Shown: positions 1 through 12,311 of the stretch, one piece after another
Numbering within the stretch: the first letter of the stretch is position 1
Layout: every line of letters starts with the position of its first letter
Assembly (NCBI RefSeq): GCF_034190915.1
Contig: NW_026947485.1
Span: forward strand, 38,081,519-38,145,518
Source: Cavia porcellus
Taxonomy: Eukaryota; Chordata; Mammalia; Rodentia; Caviidae
Length of the DNA: 64,000 nt
Direction of reading: 5' to 3'
Position numbers and translations under genes: made by a program
The notes under the pieces: model-generated
What the model was told of the DNA's origin: nothing
The model's input: only the letters and a program-made list of their open reading frames with translations
The model's database searches: none

Positions 1-3000
1 AGCCTCATCCCTTCCTGAGCTCTCTTCAGTCGGGGCTCCCCTCCCCTCTGCAGCGGCCTTCCCTTGCCCTGGACAGTGGCCAGCTCCCAGGCCAACCCTG
101 TGCTCTCTCTTGCTCTGTGCCCTGCCATCTCTCTCTGCCTCACTCCTCCACTCCAGTCCTCAGCCTGCACCCAGGTCCATGGTGCTGCCCTGCCCTCGCT
201 GACCTTCACAGGAAACCCCCACTCAGCCCTCAGCCTTCCAGGTGCCTCACTGTTCCTGGACTCCCAGTCGCCCTCAACCTGCTCTCACACTCAGGAGTCT
301 CATGCTTCCATCTCCCCCCACTCACAGGCATCTCCTAGTCCCCTCCATCTCTGCCCCCGCCTCCATTCTCCTCCTTCCACCAGTGATTCTCACCCGAGGA
401 CCCACGACCCCCAGGAGGCCTGTCAGAACCATGTTCTGGCTGCATTTGCTGCTGTTCCTGCTGTCTGTGAGCAGAACACTGCTCCCCTCCCATGTCCTGA
501 TAGGCCTCCCTGGGGCCGTGCCCAAGCCCCCCAAGGTGGAACCCCCCCTCCCCCATCCTGGGGAAGAATCACTGCAGTGGATGCCACCTGTGCTCCCTGG
601 CCTCACCCTCCCACTTCAGGCCTCCAGCTTTCCAGTGGTGGCCACCTGACATCCTCACTGGATGATCTCCGTATGTTCTCTCTGATGCAGACCTTGCACT
701 CTCATCCCTGGAGCCTCTCCCTGTTTACTACTCAGTACAAGAACTGACCAACCCACTACACCTGAAAGTTGTTCTTCCAAAGACCCGCAAACCATGGAAG
801 CGCTCTTCAGCCTGGGAACCATGAAAACAATGCAGCGCCTGTGCCTGTGTTTGTTCCAAGTGGTCTTCTGGGAGATTAGTATTGTCCCTTTTTCTTCTCT
901 TCCTTCATTGCTCCTCCCATTTGTGATTCCTGCAGAGGTGTCCCTAAGGAAGGGCTCTTTGACCCTCCGATCTTTCCTCCTCCCTTACAAACCAGCATTT
1001 TGGCCTTCCCTTTCCTTCTACCTCCCTTCCGTTATTCTCTTTCCTCTTAGGAGCGAAAGAGGTCCTGTGGTCTTCCCAACTTGACTCTTCACTTTGCACA
1101 CTAGACATGGCATGTTCCACCAACTCAGTTCCATAAAGTGCCTTCTCAATGCCTGGAACTAGGCTCATAGCCCCACCTCGATCTCCTATTTCCCAGGGTA
1201 CCCACTGCCCGCCCTGACCCGAATCCTGTCCCAGACCCCATCCTAGCCACCCACCCTGCCCCATCGGATCCGTGGTAAAGAGCCTGGCCTAAAGTTTACA
1301 CCTTGTAAGAACCCGCAAGTCTGTAGAGCCATGCCTTTCTCCTCCTCCACAGGCGTCCACCCCTTTTCTGCACTGCCCTTTCCTTCCCCTTCCCATGCTG
1401 AGCCTCGCACCCTAATGAACGCCCTAATGCTGATTCCCACTCTGGTGCCACCCTCCTCCCAGCTCCCCTGTTGGCCTCCAGCCTGTGTGCCCCCCACGGC
1501 ACTCTCTGCTCTCCTTCCTTCCTGGCTGCCTCCTGCCACCCTGTCTGCCTTCCATAGGGGACTGCCCCTTGCCCCGTGTCTTCCTCTCATACCCACATCT
1601 TTCTGCTGCCTGTCCTTTTGCCACACGCTCCTTCTCACTCACCCATTGGCCTAGAGATGCCTCTCTGCCTCCTCTCCAGGGCCTTACTTCCCTCAACTAC
1701 CTGAAGGCCGCCACGTCTTCACATTTGTGTGCCTCTGTTCTCCATGGGCTCTGTTCTCTAGCTGTGCCCGCTCTCTGCTCAAACTCTTTCTGGCCCTGTC
1801 CCAGCCTCACTTCTGTACCCATTCTTGGCCACTGGCTGGATCTTTCCCAGGCCCTCAGTTTCACATTTAGGACAACTTTTCCTTCATCTTTGTCCTGCCA
1901 GCCTTCTTCTTTTCTCTTCCCTTCCCATCAAACAAGCGGGCAGGAACCCTGCAGCCACTCCCACTCCCACACTCCTGCTCTTCTTTCTCCCCTCTGCTAC
2001 TTGCATTTGCTCCGAGGCATGCTTCATATGTGAAGTGCATGCTGCCCACTGCACTCACAGGGTTATGGCCTCTGCACAGTTGTTCCTTGTTATGACTTTT
2101 CCATGCGACATTTCTTCTGTGCCTTAAATATGGTAAACATTCCTTTGCCCTCTGCTCCTCCTCTTGATCAAATCTCCCAAAACAGAAGGCTCCCACCCCT
2201 TCCCTACTCCCAGCCTCCTGGGTTTTGGATTACTCCTACCGTGCCCATTTGCTAGGGACCTGCATTCTTACTTTAAATGCATACTGATCTACTCAGTGGT
2301 TAGGGCTTTGTCCACCCAGCCTTCACGGTGTCCCTTGCAGTGTCTGCTGCACTGGACACTTCTCCCTTTCCGCATGCAAACACAGCTTCAGTGGCCATTG
2401 AGAACTGCCTGTTCCGCACTGGCTTCCCCAGCTGCTCCTCTGCCATTTGCAAGCAGCTCTCTCCATTCCCTTGACACGCACCCCTTGACTCATCCCCATG
2501 TCCCTGAGCTCTCATGGCAGTTCTATGTGCAAGAGCACTCTCAACCTGTTAACACCACTCAGTTTCCTCTGGCCTGCTTTCCTCTCCTCTGCTTAAGGAG
2601 ATGCAGTCACTGTCCCCCATCAGCCATGCTTTCAGCATCCTCTGGGAGCCATCTGGCTGAGCACTAGTCCCCTGGGTGTCCACACACATCTACACAAGTG
2701 CCCCTACCCGGTGCTGTGCCACATTCAGCCATCTTAGTTTCACACAGACCACACTGACTGTGTTTCTGCCCAACGGTCCCTGTGGCCTCACGATGTGGGC
2801 TCCTTGAGGAACTACACATCCATGATCCTGTCTTTCATGGTTTTTGTCCTTCTTCCTTTCAGTCTTCTGAAAATTCTCTTGGAAACATCTGTCTCTGATT
2901 CTTCCACCACCTTCCTGAGTCACCTTCTTTAATCTTGTGCCCTCACACGTGCCTCCACACTGCCCACCCCATGCCCTCACACACGTGTCACCGGCAAGCT

Positions 3001-3078
3001 GACCCGCTGCTGGGCCTAAAGCTCCATCTTCCAGGGGCCCCTCCATCCCACCCTCTCTCCTTTTCCTCTGCCTACCTC
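1..3078. repeat. Macrosatellite unit 1 (reference copy)
   Basis: Used here as reference; its phase is set arbitrarily by the window start. It carries the variant set shared with unit 5: CAGCCTGCACC near 171 (CAGCCCGCACC in most units), GTCTCATGCTTCC near 296 and GCACTAGTCCCC near 2,661. Internal landmarks are a T/C tract ending in CTTAG near 1,050, a T/C tract ending in CACAG near 1,352, a hairpin-forming inverted repeat at 2,017-2,042, and two CACGTG boxes at 2,946 and 2,982. Confidence 0.95.
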
Positions 3079-6000
3079 AGCCTCATCCCTTCCTGAGCTC
3101 TCTTCAGTCGGGGCTCCACTCCCCTCTGCAGCGGCCTTCCCTTGCCCTGGACAGTGGCCAGCTCCCAGGCCAACCCTGTGCTCTCTCTTGCTCTGTGCCC
3201 TGCCATCTCTCTCTGCCTCACTCCTCCACTCCAGTCCTCAGCCCGCACCCAGGTCCATGGTGCTGCCCTGCCCTCGCTGACCTTCACAGGAAACCCCCAC
3301 TCAGCCCTCAGCCTTCCAGGTGCCTCACTGTTCCTGGACTCCCAGTCGTCCTCAACCTGCTCTCACACTCAGGAGTCTCAGGCTTCCATCTCCCCCCACT
3401 CACAGGCATCTCCTAGTCCCCTCCATCTCTGCCCCCGCCTCCATTCTCCTCTTTCCACCAGTGATTCTCACCCGAGGACCCACAACCCCCAGGAGGCCTG
3501 TCAGAACCATGTTCTGGCTGCATTTGCTGCTGTTCCTGCTGTCTGTGAGCAGAACACTGCTCCCCTCCCATGTCCTGATAGGCCTCCCTGGGGCCGTGCC
3601 CAAGCCCCCCAAGGTGGAACCCCCCCTCCCCCATCCTGGGGAAGAATCACTGCAGTGGATGCCACCTGTGCTCCCTGGCCTCACCCTCCCACTTCAGGCC
3701 TCCAGCTTTCCAGTGGTGGCCACCTGACATCCTCACTGGATGATCTCCGTATGTCCTCTCTGATGCAGACCTTGCACTCTCATCCCTGGAGCCTCTCCCT
3801 GTTTACTACTCAGTACAAGAACTGACCAACCCACTACACCTGAAAGTTGTTCTTCCAAAGACCCGCAAACCATGGAAGCGCTCTTCAGCCTGGGAACCAT
3901 GAAAACAATGCAGCGCCTGTGCCTGTGTTTGTTCCAAGTGGTCTTCTGGGAGATTAGTATTGTCCCTTTTTCTTCTCTTCCTTCATTGCTCCTCCCATTT
4001 GTGATTCCTGCAGAGGTGTCCCTAAGGAAGGGCTCTTTGACCCTCCGATCTTTCCTCCTCCCTTACAAACCAGCATTTTGGCCTTCCCTTTCCTTCTACC
4101 TCCCTTCCGTTATTCTCTTTCCTCTTAGGAGCGAAAGAGGTCCTGTGGTCTTCCCAACTTGACTCTTCACTTTGCACACTAGACATGGCATGTTCCACCA
4201 ACTCAGTTCCATAAAGTGCCTTCTCAATGCCTGGAACTAGGCTCATAGCCCCACCTCGATCTCCTATTTCCCAGGGTACCCACTGCCCGCCCTGACCCGA
4301 ATCCTGTCCCAGACCCCATCCTAGCCACCCACCCTGCCCCATCGGATCCGTGGTAAAGAGCCTGGCCTAAAGTTTACACCTTGTAAGAACCCGCAAGTCT
4401 GTAGAGCCATGCCTTTCTCCTCCTCCACAGGCGTCCACCCCTTTTCTGCACTGCCCTTTCCTTCCCCTTCCCATGCTGAGCCTCGCACCCTAATGAACGC
4501 CCTAATGCTGATTCCCACTCTGGTGCCACCCTCCTCCCAGCTCCCCTGTTGGCCTCCAGCCTGTGTGCCCCCCACGGCACTCTCTGCTCTCCTTCCTTCC
4601 TGGCTGCCTCCTGCCACCCTGTCTGCCTTCCACAGGGGACTGCCCCTTGCCCCGTGTCTTCCTCTCATACCCACATCTTTCTGCTGCCTGTCCTTTTGCC
4701 ACACGCTCCTTCTCACTCACCCATTGGCCTAGAGATGCCTCTCTGCCTCCTCTCCAGGGCCTTACTTCCCTCAACTACCTGAAGGCCGCCACGTCTTCAC
4801 ATTTGTGTGCCTCTGTTCTCCATGGGCTCTGTTCTCTAGCTGTGCCCGCTCTCTGCTCAAACTCTTTCTGGCCCTGTCCCAGCCTCACTTCTGTACCCAT
4901 TCTTGGCCACTGGCTGGATCTTTCCCAGGCCCTCAGTTTCACATTTAGGACAACTTTTCCTTCATCTTTGTCCTGCCAGCCTTCTTCTTTTCTCTTCCCT
5001 TCCCATCAAACAAGCGGGCAGGAACCCTGCAGCCACTCCCACTCCCACACTCCTGCTCTTCTTTCTCCCCTCTGCTACTTGCATTTGCTCCGAGGCATGC
5101 TTCATATGTGAAGTGCATGCTGCCCACTGCACTCACAGGGTTATGGCCTCTGCACAGTTGTTCCTTGTTATGACTTTTCCATGCGACATTTCTTCTGTGC
5201 CTTAAATATGGTAAACATTCCTTTGCCCTCTGCTCCTCCTCTTGATCAAATCTCCCAAAACAGAAGGCTCCCACCCCTTCCCTACTCCCAGCCTCCTGGG
5301 TTTTGGATTACTCCTACCGTGCCCATTTGCTAGGGACCTGCATTCTTACTTTAAATGCATACTGATCTACTCAGTGGTTAGGGCTTTGTCCACCCAGCCT
5401 TCACGGTGTCCCTTGCAGTGTCTGCTGCACTGGACACTTCTCCCTTTCCGCATGCAAACACAGCTTCAGTGGCCATTGAGAACTGCCTGTTCCGCACTGG
5501 CTTCCCCAGCTGCTCCTCTGCCATTTGCAAGCAGCTCTCTCCATTCCCTTGACACGCACCCCTTGACTCATCCCCATGTCCCTGAGCTCTCATGGCAGTT
5601 CTATGTGCAAGAGCACTCTCAACCTGTTAACACCACTCAGTTTCCTCTGGCCTGCTTTCCTCTCCTCTGCTTAAGGAGATGCAGTCACTGTCCCCCATCA
5701 GCCATGCTTTCAGCATCCTCTGGGAGCCATCTGGCTGAGCACTAGTCCCCTGGGTGTCCACACACATCTACACAAGTGCCCCTACCCGGTGCTGTGCCAC
5801 ATTCAGCCATCTTAGTTTCACACAGACCACACTGACTGTGTTTCTGCCCAACGGTCCCTGTGGCCTCACGATGTGGGCTCCTTGAGGAACTACACATCCA
5901 TGATCCTGTCTTTCATGGTTTTTGTCCTTCTTCCTTTCAGTCTTCTGAAAATTCTCTTGGAAACATCTGTCTCTGATTCTTCCACCACCTTCCTGAGTCA

Positions 6001-6156
6001 CCTTCTTTAATCTTGTGCCCTCACACGTGCCTCCACACTGCCCACCCCATGCCCTCACACACGTGTCACCGGCAAGCTGACCCGCTGCTGGGCCTAAAGC
6101 TCCATCTTCCAGGGGCCCCTCCATCCCACCCTCTCTCCTTTTCCTCTGCCTACCTC
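3079..6156. repeat. Macrosatellite unit 2
   Basis: 3,078 bp. It shares with unit 3 a private variant set: CAGTCGTCCTC near 3,343 (CAGTCGCCCTC elsewhere), CTCTTTCCACC near 3,449, CACAACCCCC near 3,481 and TTCCACAGGGG near 4,628 (TTCCATAGGGG elsewhere). I saw no difference between units 2 and 3, which suggests a very recent duplication or conversion between neighbours. Confidence 0.95.
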
Positions 6157-9100
6157 AGCCTCATCCCTTCCTGAGCTCTCTTCAGTCGGGGCTCCACTCC
6201 CCTCTGCAGCGGCCTTCCCTTGCCCTGGACAGTGGCCAGCTCCCAGGCCAACCCTGTGCTCTCTCTTGCTCTGTGCCCTGCCATCTCTCTCTGCCTCACT
6301 CCTCCACTCCAGTCCTCAGCCCGCACCCAGGTCCATGGTGCTGCCCTGCCCTCGCTGACCTTCACAGGAAACCCCCACTCAGCCCTCAGCCTTCCAGGTG
6401 CCTCACTGTTCCTGGACTCCCAGTCGTCCTCAACCTGCTCTCACACTCAGGAGTCTCAGGCTTCCATCTCCCCCCACTCACAGGCATCTCCTAGTCCCCT
6501 CCATCTCTGCCCCCGCCTCCATTCTCCTCTTTCCACCAGTGATTCTCACCCGAGGACCCACAACCCCCAGGAGGCCTGTCAGAACCATGTTCTGGCTGCA
6601 TTTGCTGCTGTTCCTGCTGTCTGTGAGCAGAACACTGCTCCCCTCCCATGTCCTGATAGGCCTCCCTGGGGCCGTGCCCAAGCCCCCCAAGGTGGAACCC
6701 CCCCTCCCCCATCCTGGGGAAGAATCACTGCAGTGGATGCCACCTGTGCTCCCTGGCCTCACCCTCCCACTTCAGGCCTCCAGCTTTCCAGTGGTGGCCA
6801 CCTGACATCCTCACTGGATGATCTCCGTATGTCCTCTCTGATGCAGACCTTGCACTCTCATCCCTGGAGCCTCTCCCTGTTTACTACTCAGTACAAGAAC
6901 TGACCAACCCACTACACCTGAAAGTTGTTCTTCCAAAGACCCGCAAACCATGGAAGCGCTCTTCAGCCTGGGAACCATGAAAACAATGCAGCGCCTGTGC
7001 CTGTGTTTGTTCCAAGTGGTCTTCTGGGAGATTAGTATTGTCCCTTTTTCTTCTCTTCCTTCATTGCTCCTCCCATTTGTGATTCCTGCAGAGGTGTCCC
7101 TAAGGAAGGGCTCTTTGACCCTCCGATCTTTCCTCCTCCCTTACAAACCAGCATTTTGGCCTTCCCTTTCCTTCTACCTCCCTTCCGTTATTCTCTTTCC
7201 TCTTAGGAGCGAAAGAGGTCCTGTGGTCTTCCCAACTTGACTCTTCACTTTGCACACTAGACATGGCATGTTCCACCAACTCAGTTCCATAAAGTGCCTT
7301 CTCAATGCCTGGAACTAGGCTCATAGCCCCACCTCGATCTCCTATTTCCCAGGGTACCCACTGCCCGCCCTGACCCGAATCCTGTCCCAGACCCCATCCT
7401 AGCCACCCACCCTGCCCCATCGGATCCGTGGTAAAGAGCCTGGCCTAAAGTTTACACCTTGTAAGAACCCGCAAGTCTGTAGAGCCATGCCTTTCTCCTC
7501 CTCCACAGGCGTCCACCCCTTTTCTGCACTGCCCTTTCCTTCCCCTTCCCATGCTGAGCCTCGCACCCTAATGAACGCCCTAATGCTGATTCCCACTCTG
7601 GTGCCACCCTCCTCCCAGCTCCCCTGTTGGCCTCCAGCCTGTGTGCCCCCCACGGCACTCTCTGCTCTCCTTCCTTCCTGGCTGCCTCCTGCCACCCTGT
7701 CTGCCTTCCACAGGGGACTGCCCCTTGCCCCGTGTCTTCCTCTCATACCCACATCTTTCTGCTGCCTGTCCTTTTGCCACACGCTCCTTCTCACTCACCC
7801 ATTGGCCTAGAGATGCCTCTCTGCCTCCTCTCCAGGGCCTTACTTCCCTCAACTACCTGAAGGCCGCCACGTCTTCACATTTGTGTGCCTCTGTTCTCCA
7901 TGGGCTCTGTTCTCTAGCTGTGCCCGCTCTCTGCTCAAACTCTTTCTGGCCCTGTCCCAGCCTCACTTCTGTACCCATTCTTGGCCACTGGCTGGATCTT
8001 TCCCAGGCCCTCAGTTTCACATTTAGGACAACTTTTCCTTCATCTTTGTCCTGCCAGCCTTCTTCTTTTCTCTTCCCTTCCCATCAAACAAGCGGGCAGG
8101 AACCCTGCAGCCACTCCCACTCCCACACTCCTGCTCTTCTTTCTCCCCTCTGCTACTTGCATTTGCTCCGAGGCATGCTTCATATGTGAAGTGCATGCTG
8201 CCCACTGCACTCACAGGGTTATGGCCTCTGCACAGTTGTTCCTTGTTATGACTTTTCCATGCGACATTTCTTCTGTGCCTTAAATATGGTAAACATTCCT
8301 TTGCCCTCTGCTCCTCCTCTTGATCAAATCTCCCAAAACAGAAGGCTCCCACCCCTTCCCTACTCCCAGCCTCCTGGGTTTTGGATTACTCCTACCGTGC
8401 CCATTTGCTAGGGACCTGCATTCTTACTTTAAATGCATACTGATCTACTCAGTGGTTAGGGCTTTGTCCACCCAGCCTTCACGGTGTCCCTTGCAGTGTC
8501 TGCTGCACTGGACACTTCTCCCTTTCCGCATGCAAACACAGCTTCAGTGGCCATTGAGAACTGCCTGTTCCGCACTGGCTTCCCCAGCTGCTCCTCTGCC
8601 ATTTGCAAGCAGCTCTCTCCATTCCCTTGACACGCACCCCTTGACTCATCCCCATGTCCCTGAGCTCTCATGGCAGTTCTATGTGCAAGAGCACTCTCAA
8701 CCTGTTAACACCACTCAGTTTCCTCTGGCCTGCTTTCCTCTCCTCTGCTTAAGGAGATGCAGTCACTGTCCCCCATCAGCCATGCTTTCAGCATCCTCTG
8801 GGAGCCATCTGGCTGAGCACTAGTCCCCTGGGTGTCCACACACATCTACACAAGTGCCCCTACCCGGTGCTGTGCCACATTCAGCCATCTTAGTTTCACA
8901 CAGACCACACTGACTGTGTTTCTGCCCAACGGTCCCTGTGGCCTCACGATGTGGGCTCCTTGAGGAACTACACATCCATGATCCTGTCTTTCATGGTTTT
9001 TGTCCTTCTTCCTTTCAGTCTTCTGAAAATTCTCTTGGAAACATCTGTCTCTGATTCTTCCACCACCTTCCTGAGTCACCTTCTTTAATCTTGTGCCCTC

Positions 9101-9234
9101 ACACGTGCCTCCACACTGCCCACCCCATGCCCTCACACACGTGTCACCGGCAAGCTGACCCGCTGCTGGGCCTAAAGCTCCATCTTCCAGGGGCCCCTCC
9201 ATCCCACCCTCTCTCCTTTTCCTCTGCCTACCTC
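6157..9234. repeat. Macrosatellite unit 3
   Basis: 3,078 bp and apparently identical to unit 2, including all four private variants listed there. Only from the following unit junction onward (CTGCAGCAG versus CTGCAGCGG) does the sequence change type. Confidence 0.95.
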
Positions 9235-12200
9235 AGCCTCATCCCTTCCTGAGCTCTCTTCAGTCGGGGCTCCACTCCCCTCTGCAGCAGCCTTCCCTTG
9301 CCCTGGACAGTGGCCAGCTCCCAGGCCAACCCTGTGCTCTCTCTTGCTCTGTGCCCTGCCATCCCTCTCTGCCTCACTCCTCCACTCCAGTCCTCAGCCC
9401 GCACCCAGGTCCATGGTGCTGCCCTGCCCTCGCTGACCTTCACAGGAAACCCCCACTCAGCCCTCAGCCTTCCAGGTGCCTCACTGTTCCTGGACTCCCA
9501 GTCGCCCTCAACCTGCTCTCACACTCAGGAGTCTCAGGCTTCCATCTCCCCCCACTCACAGGCATCTCCTAGTCCCCTCCATCTCTGCCCCCGCCTCCAT
9601 TCTCCTCCTTCCACCAGTGATTCTCACCCGAGGACCCACGACCCCCAGGAGGCCTGTCAGAACCATGTTCTGGCTGCATTTGCTGCTGTTCCTGCTGTCT
9701 GTGAGCAGAACACTGCTCCCCTCCCATGTCCTGATAGGCCTCCCTGGGGCCGTGCCCAAGCCCCCCAAGGTGGAACCCCCCCTCCCCCATCCTGGGGAAG
9801 AATCACTGCAGTGGATGCCACCTGTGCTCCCTGGCCTCACCCTCCCACTTCAGGCCTCCAGCTTTCCAGTGGTGGCCACCTGACATCCTCACTGGATGAC
9901 CTCCGTATGTCCTCTCTGATGCAGACCTTGCACTCTCATCCCTGGAGCCTCTCCCTGTTTACTACTCAGTACAAGAACTGACCAACCCACTACACCTGAA
10001 AGTTGTTCTTCCAAAGACCCGCAAACCATGGAAGCGCTCTTCAGCCTGGGAACCATGAAAACAATGCAGCGCCTGTGCCTGTGTTTGTTCCAAGTGGTCT
10101 TCTGGGAGATTAGTATTGTCCCTTTTTCTTCTCTTCCTTCATTGCTCCTCCCATTTGTGATTCCTGCAGAGGTGTCCCTAAGGAAGGGCTCTTTGACCCT
10201 CCGATCTTTCCTCCTCCCTTACAAACCAGCATTTTGGCCTTCCCTTTCCTTCTACCTCCCTTCCGTTATTCTCTTTCCTCTTAGGAGCGAAAGAGGTCCT
10301 GTGGTCTTCCCAACTTGACTCTTCACTTTGCACACTAGACATGGCATGTTCCACCAACTCAGTTCCATAAAGTGCCTTCTCAATGCCTGGAACTAGGCTC
10401 ATAGCCCCACCTCGATCTCCTATTTCCCAGGGTACCCACTGCCCGCCCTGACCCGAATCCTGTCCCAGACCCCATCCTAGCCACCCACCCTGCCCCATCG
10501 GATCCGTGGTAAAGAGCCTGGCCTAAAGTTTACACCTTGTAAGAACCCGCAAGTCTGTAGAGCCATGCCTTTCTCCTCCTCCACAGGCGTCCACCCCTTT
10601 TCTGCACTGCCCTTTCCTTCCCCTTCCCATGCTGAGCCTCGCACCCTAATGAACGCCCTAATGCTGATTCCCACTCTGGTGCCACCCTCCTCCCAGCTCC
10701 CCTGTTGGCCTCCAGCCTGTGTGCCCCCCACGGCACTCTCTGCTCTCCTTCCTTCCTGGCTGCCTCCTGCCACCCTGTCTGCCTTCCATAGGGGACTGCC
10801 CCTTGCCCCGTGTCTTCCTCTCATACCCACATCTTTCTGCTGCCTGTCCTTTTGCCACACGCTCCTTCTCACTCACCCATTGGCCTAGAGATGCCTCTCT
10901 GCCTCCTCTCCAGGGCCTTACTTCCCTCAACTACCTGAAGGCCGCCACGTCTTCACATTTGTGTGCCTCTGTTCTCCATGGGCTCTGTTCTCTAGCTGTG
11001 CCCGCTCTCTGCTCAAACTCTTTCTGGCCCTGTCCCAGCCTCACTTCTGTACCCATTCTTGGCCACTGGCTGGATCTTTCCCAGGCCCTCAGTTTCACAT
11101 TTAGGACAACTTTTCCTTCATCTTTGTCCTGCCAGCCTTCTTCTTTTCTCTTCCCTTCCCATCAAACAAGCGGGCAGGAACCCTGCAGCCACTCCCACTC
11201 CCACACTCCTGCTCTTCTTTCTCCCCTCTGCTACTTGCATTTGCTCCGAGGCATGCTTCATATGTGAAGTGCATGCTGCCCACTGCACTCACAGGGTTAT
11301 GGCCTCTGCACAGTTGTTCCTTGTTATGACTTTTCCATGCGACATTTCTTCTGTGCCTTAAATATGGTAAACATTCCTTTGCCCTCTGCTCCTCCTCTTG
11401 ATCAAATCTCCCAAAACAGAAGGCTCCCACCCCTTCCCTACTCCCAGCCTCCTGGGTTTTGGATTACTCCTACCGTGCCCATTTGCTAGGGACCTGCATT
11501 CTTACTTTAAATGCATACTGATCTACTCAGTGGTTAGGGCTTTGTCCACCCAGCCTTCACGGTGTCCCTTGCAGTGTCTGCTGCACTGGACACTTCTCCC
11601 TTTCCGCATGCAAACACAGCTTCAGTGGCCATTGAGAACTGCCTGTTCCGCACTGGCTTCCCCAGCTGCTCCTCTGCCATTTGCAAGCAGCTCTCTCCAT
11701 TCCCTTGACACGCACCCCTTGACTCATCCCCATGTCCCTGAGCTCTCATGGCAGTTCTATGTGCAAGAGCACTCTCAACCTGTTAACACCACTCAGTTTC
11801 CTCTGGCCTGCTTTCCTCTCCTCTGCTTAAGGAGATGCAGTCACTGTCCCCCATCAGCCATGCTTTCAGCATCCTCTGGGAGCCATCTGGCTGAGCACTA
11901 GGCCCCTGGGTGTCCACACACATCTACACAAGTGCCCCTACCCGGTGCTGTGCCACATTCAGCCATCTTAGTTTCACACAGACCACACTGACTGTGTTTC
12001 TGCCCAACGGTCCCTGTGGCCTCACGATGTGGGCTCCTTGACGACCTACACTTCCATGATCCTGTCTTTCATGGTTTTTTTCTTGTTCCTTTCAGTCTTC
12101 TGAAAATTCTCTTGGAAACATCTGTCTCTGATTCTTCCACCACCTTCCTGAGTCACCTTCTTTAATCTTGTGCCCTCACACGTGCCTCCACACTGCCCAC

Positions 12201-12311
12201 CCCATGCCCTCACACACGTGTCACCGGCAAGCTGACCCGCTGCTGGGCCTAAAGCTCCATCTTCCAGGGGCCCCTCCATCCTACCCTCTCTCCTTTTCCT
12301 CTACCTACCTC
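9235..12311. repeat. Macrosatellite unit 4 (3,077 bp)
   Basis: The only full unit of different length. A rearranged T-rich stretch near 12,074-12,086 is one base shorter than in other units. It has the CTGCAGCAGCC variant near 9,282 and GCACTAGGCCCC near 11,897, both shared with units 6 and 7. Near 12,040 it carries TTGACGACCTACACTTCC, shared with unit 7 and with the out-of-array copies near 29,722 and 40,810 but not with units 1, 2, 3, 5 and 6, so it is a mosaic. Confidence 0.95.

Noticed and set aside
64..747. A 227-codon open frame repeated in each array unit (also 135-, 167- and 182-codon frames)
   Set aside because: These frames start at TTG or GTG, not ATG, and are Ser/Pro/Leu-rich translations of pyrimidine-rich DNA. 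They match no domain I recognise and are broken or shortened in the outlying copies. Their persistence across units only reflects unit identity.
794..1084. A 96-codon ATG frame with a good Kozak context (ACCATGG) in each unit
   Set aside because: It is hydrophobic and without family resemblance. The older copy near 38,800 has no equivalent ATG context and meets an in-frame stop early. I see no evidence of selection on the frame.
944..1638. Gly/Arg-rich minus-strand frames of 90-131 codons in each unit
   Set aside because: They are shadows of the purine-rich minus strand. No signal, domain or conservation is seen in old copies. Kept only as a possible non-coding antisense transcript.
1..3078. 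C/D-box snoRNA repeats, by analogy with SNORD115/116
   Set aside because: I found no RTGATGA...CTGA pair with a terminal stem in the unit on either strand by eye. A covariance-model search would settle it.
4620..4645. CTCF site (CCACAGGGGACTGCCCC) in units 2 and 3
   Set aside because: It resembles the core but mismatches at key positions, and most units have CCATAGGGG instead. Not supportable without a matrix scan.
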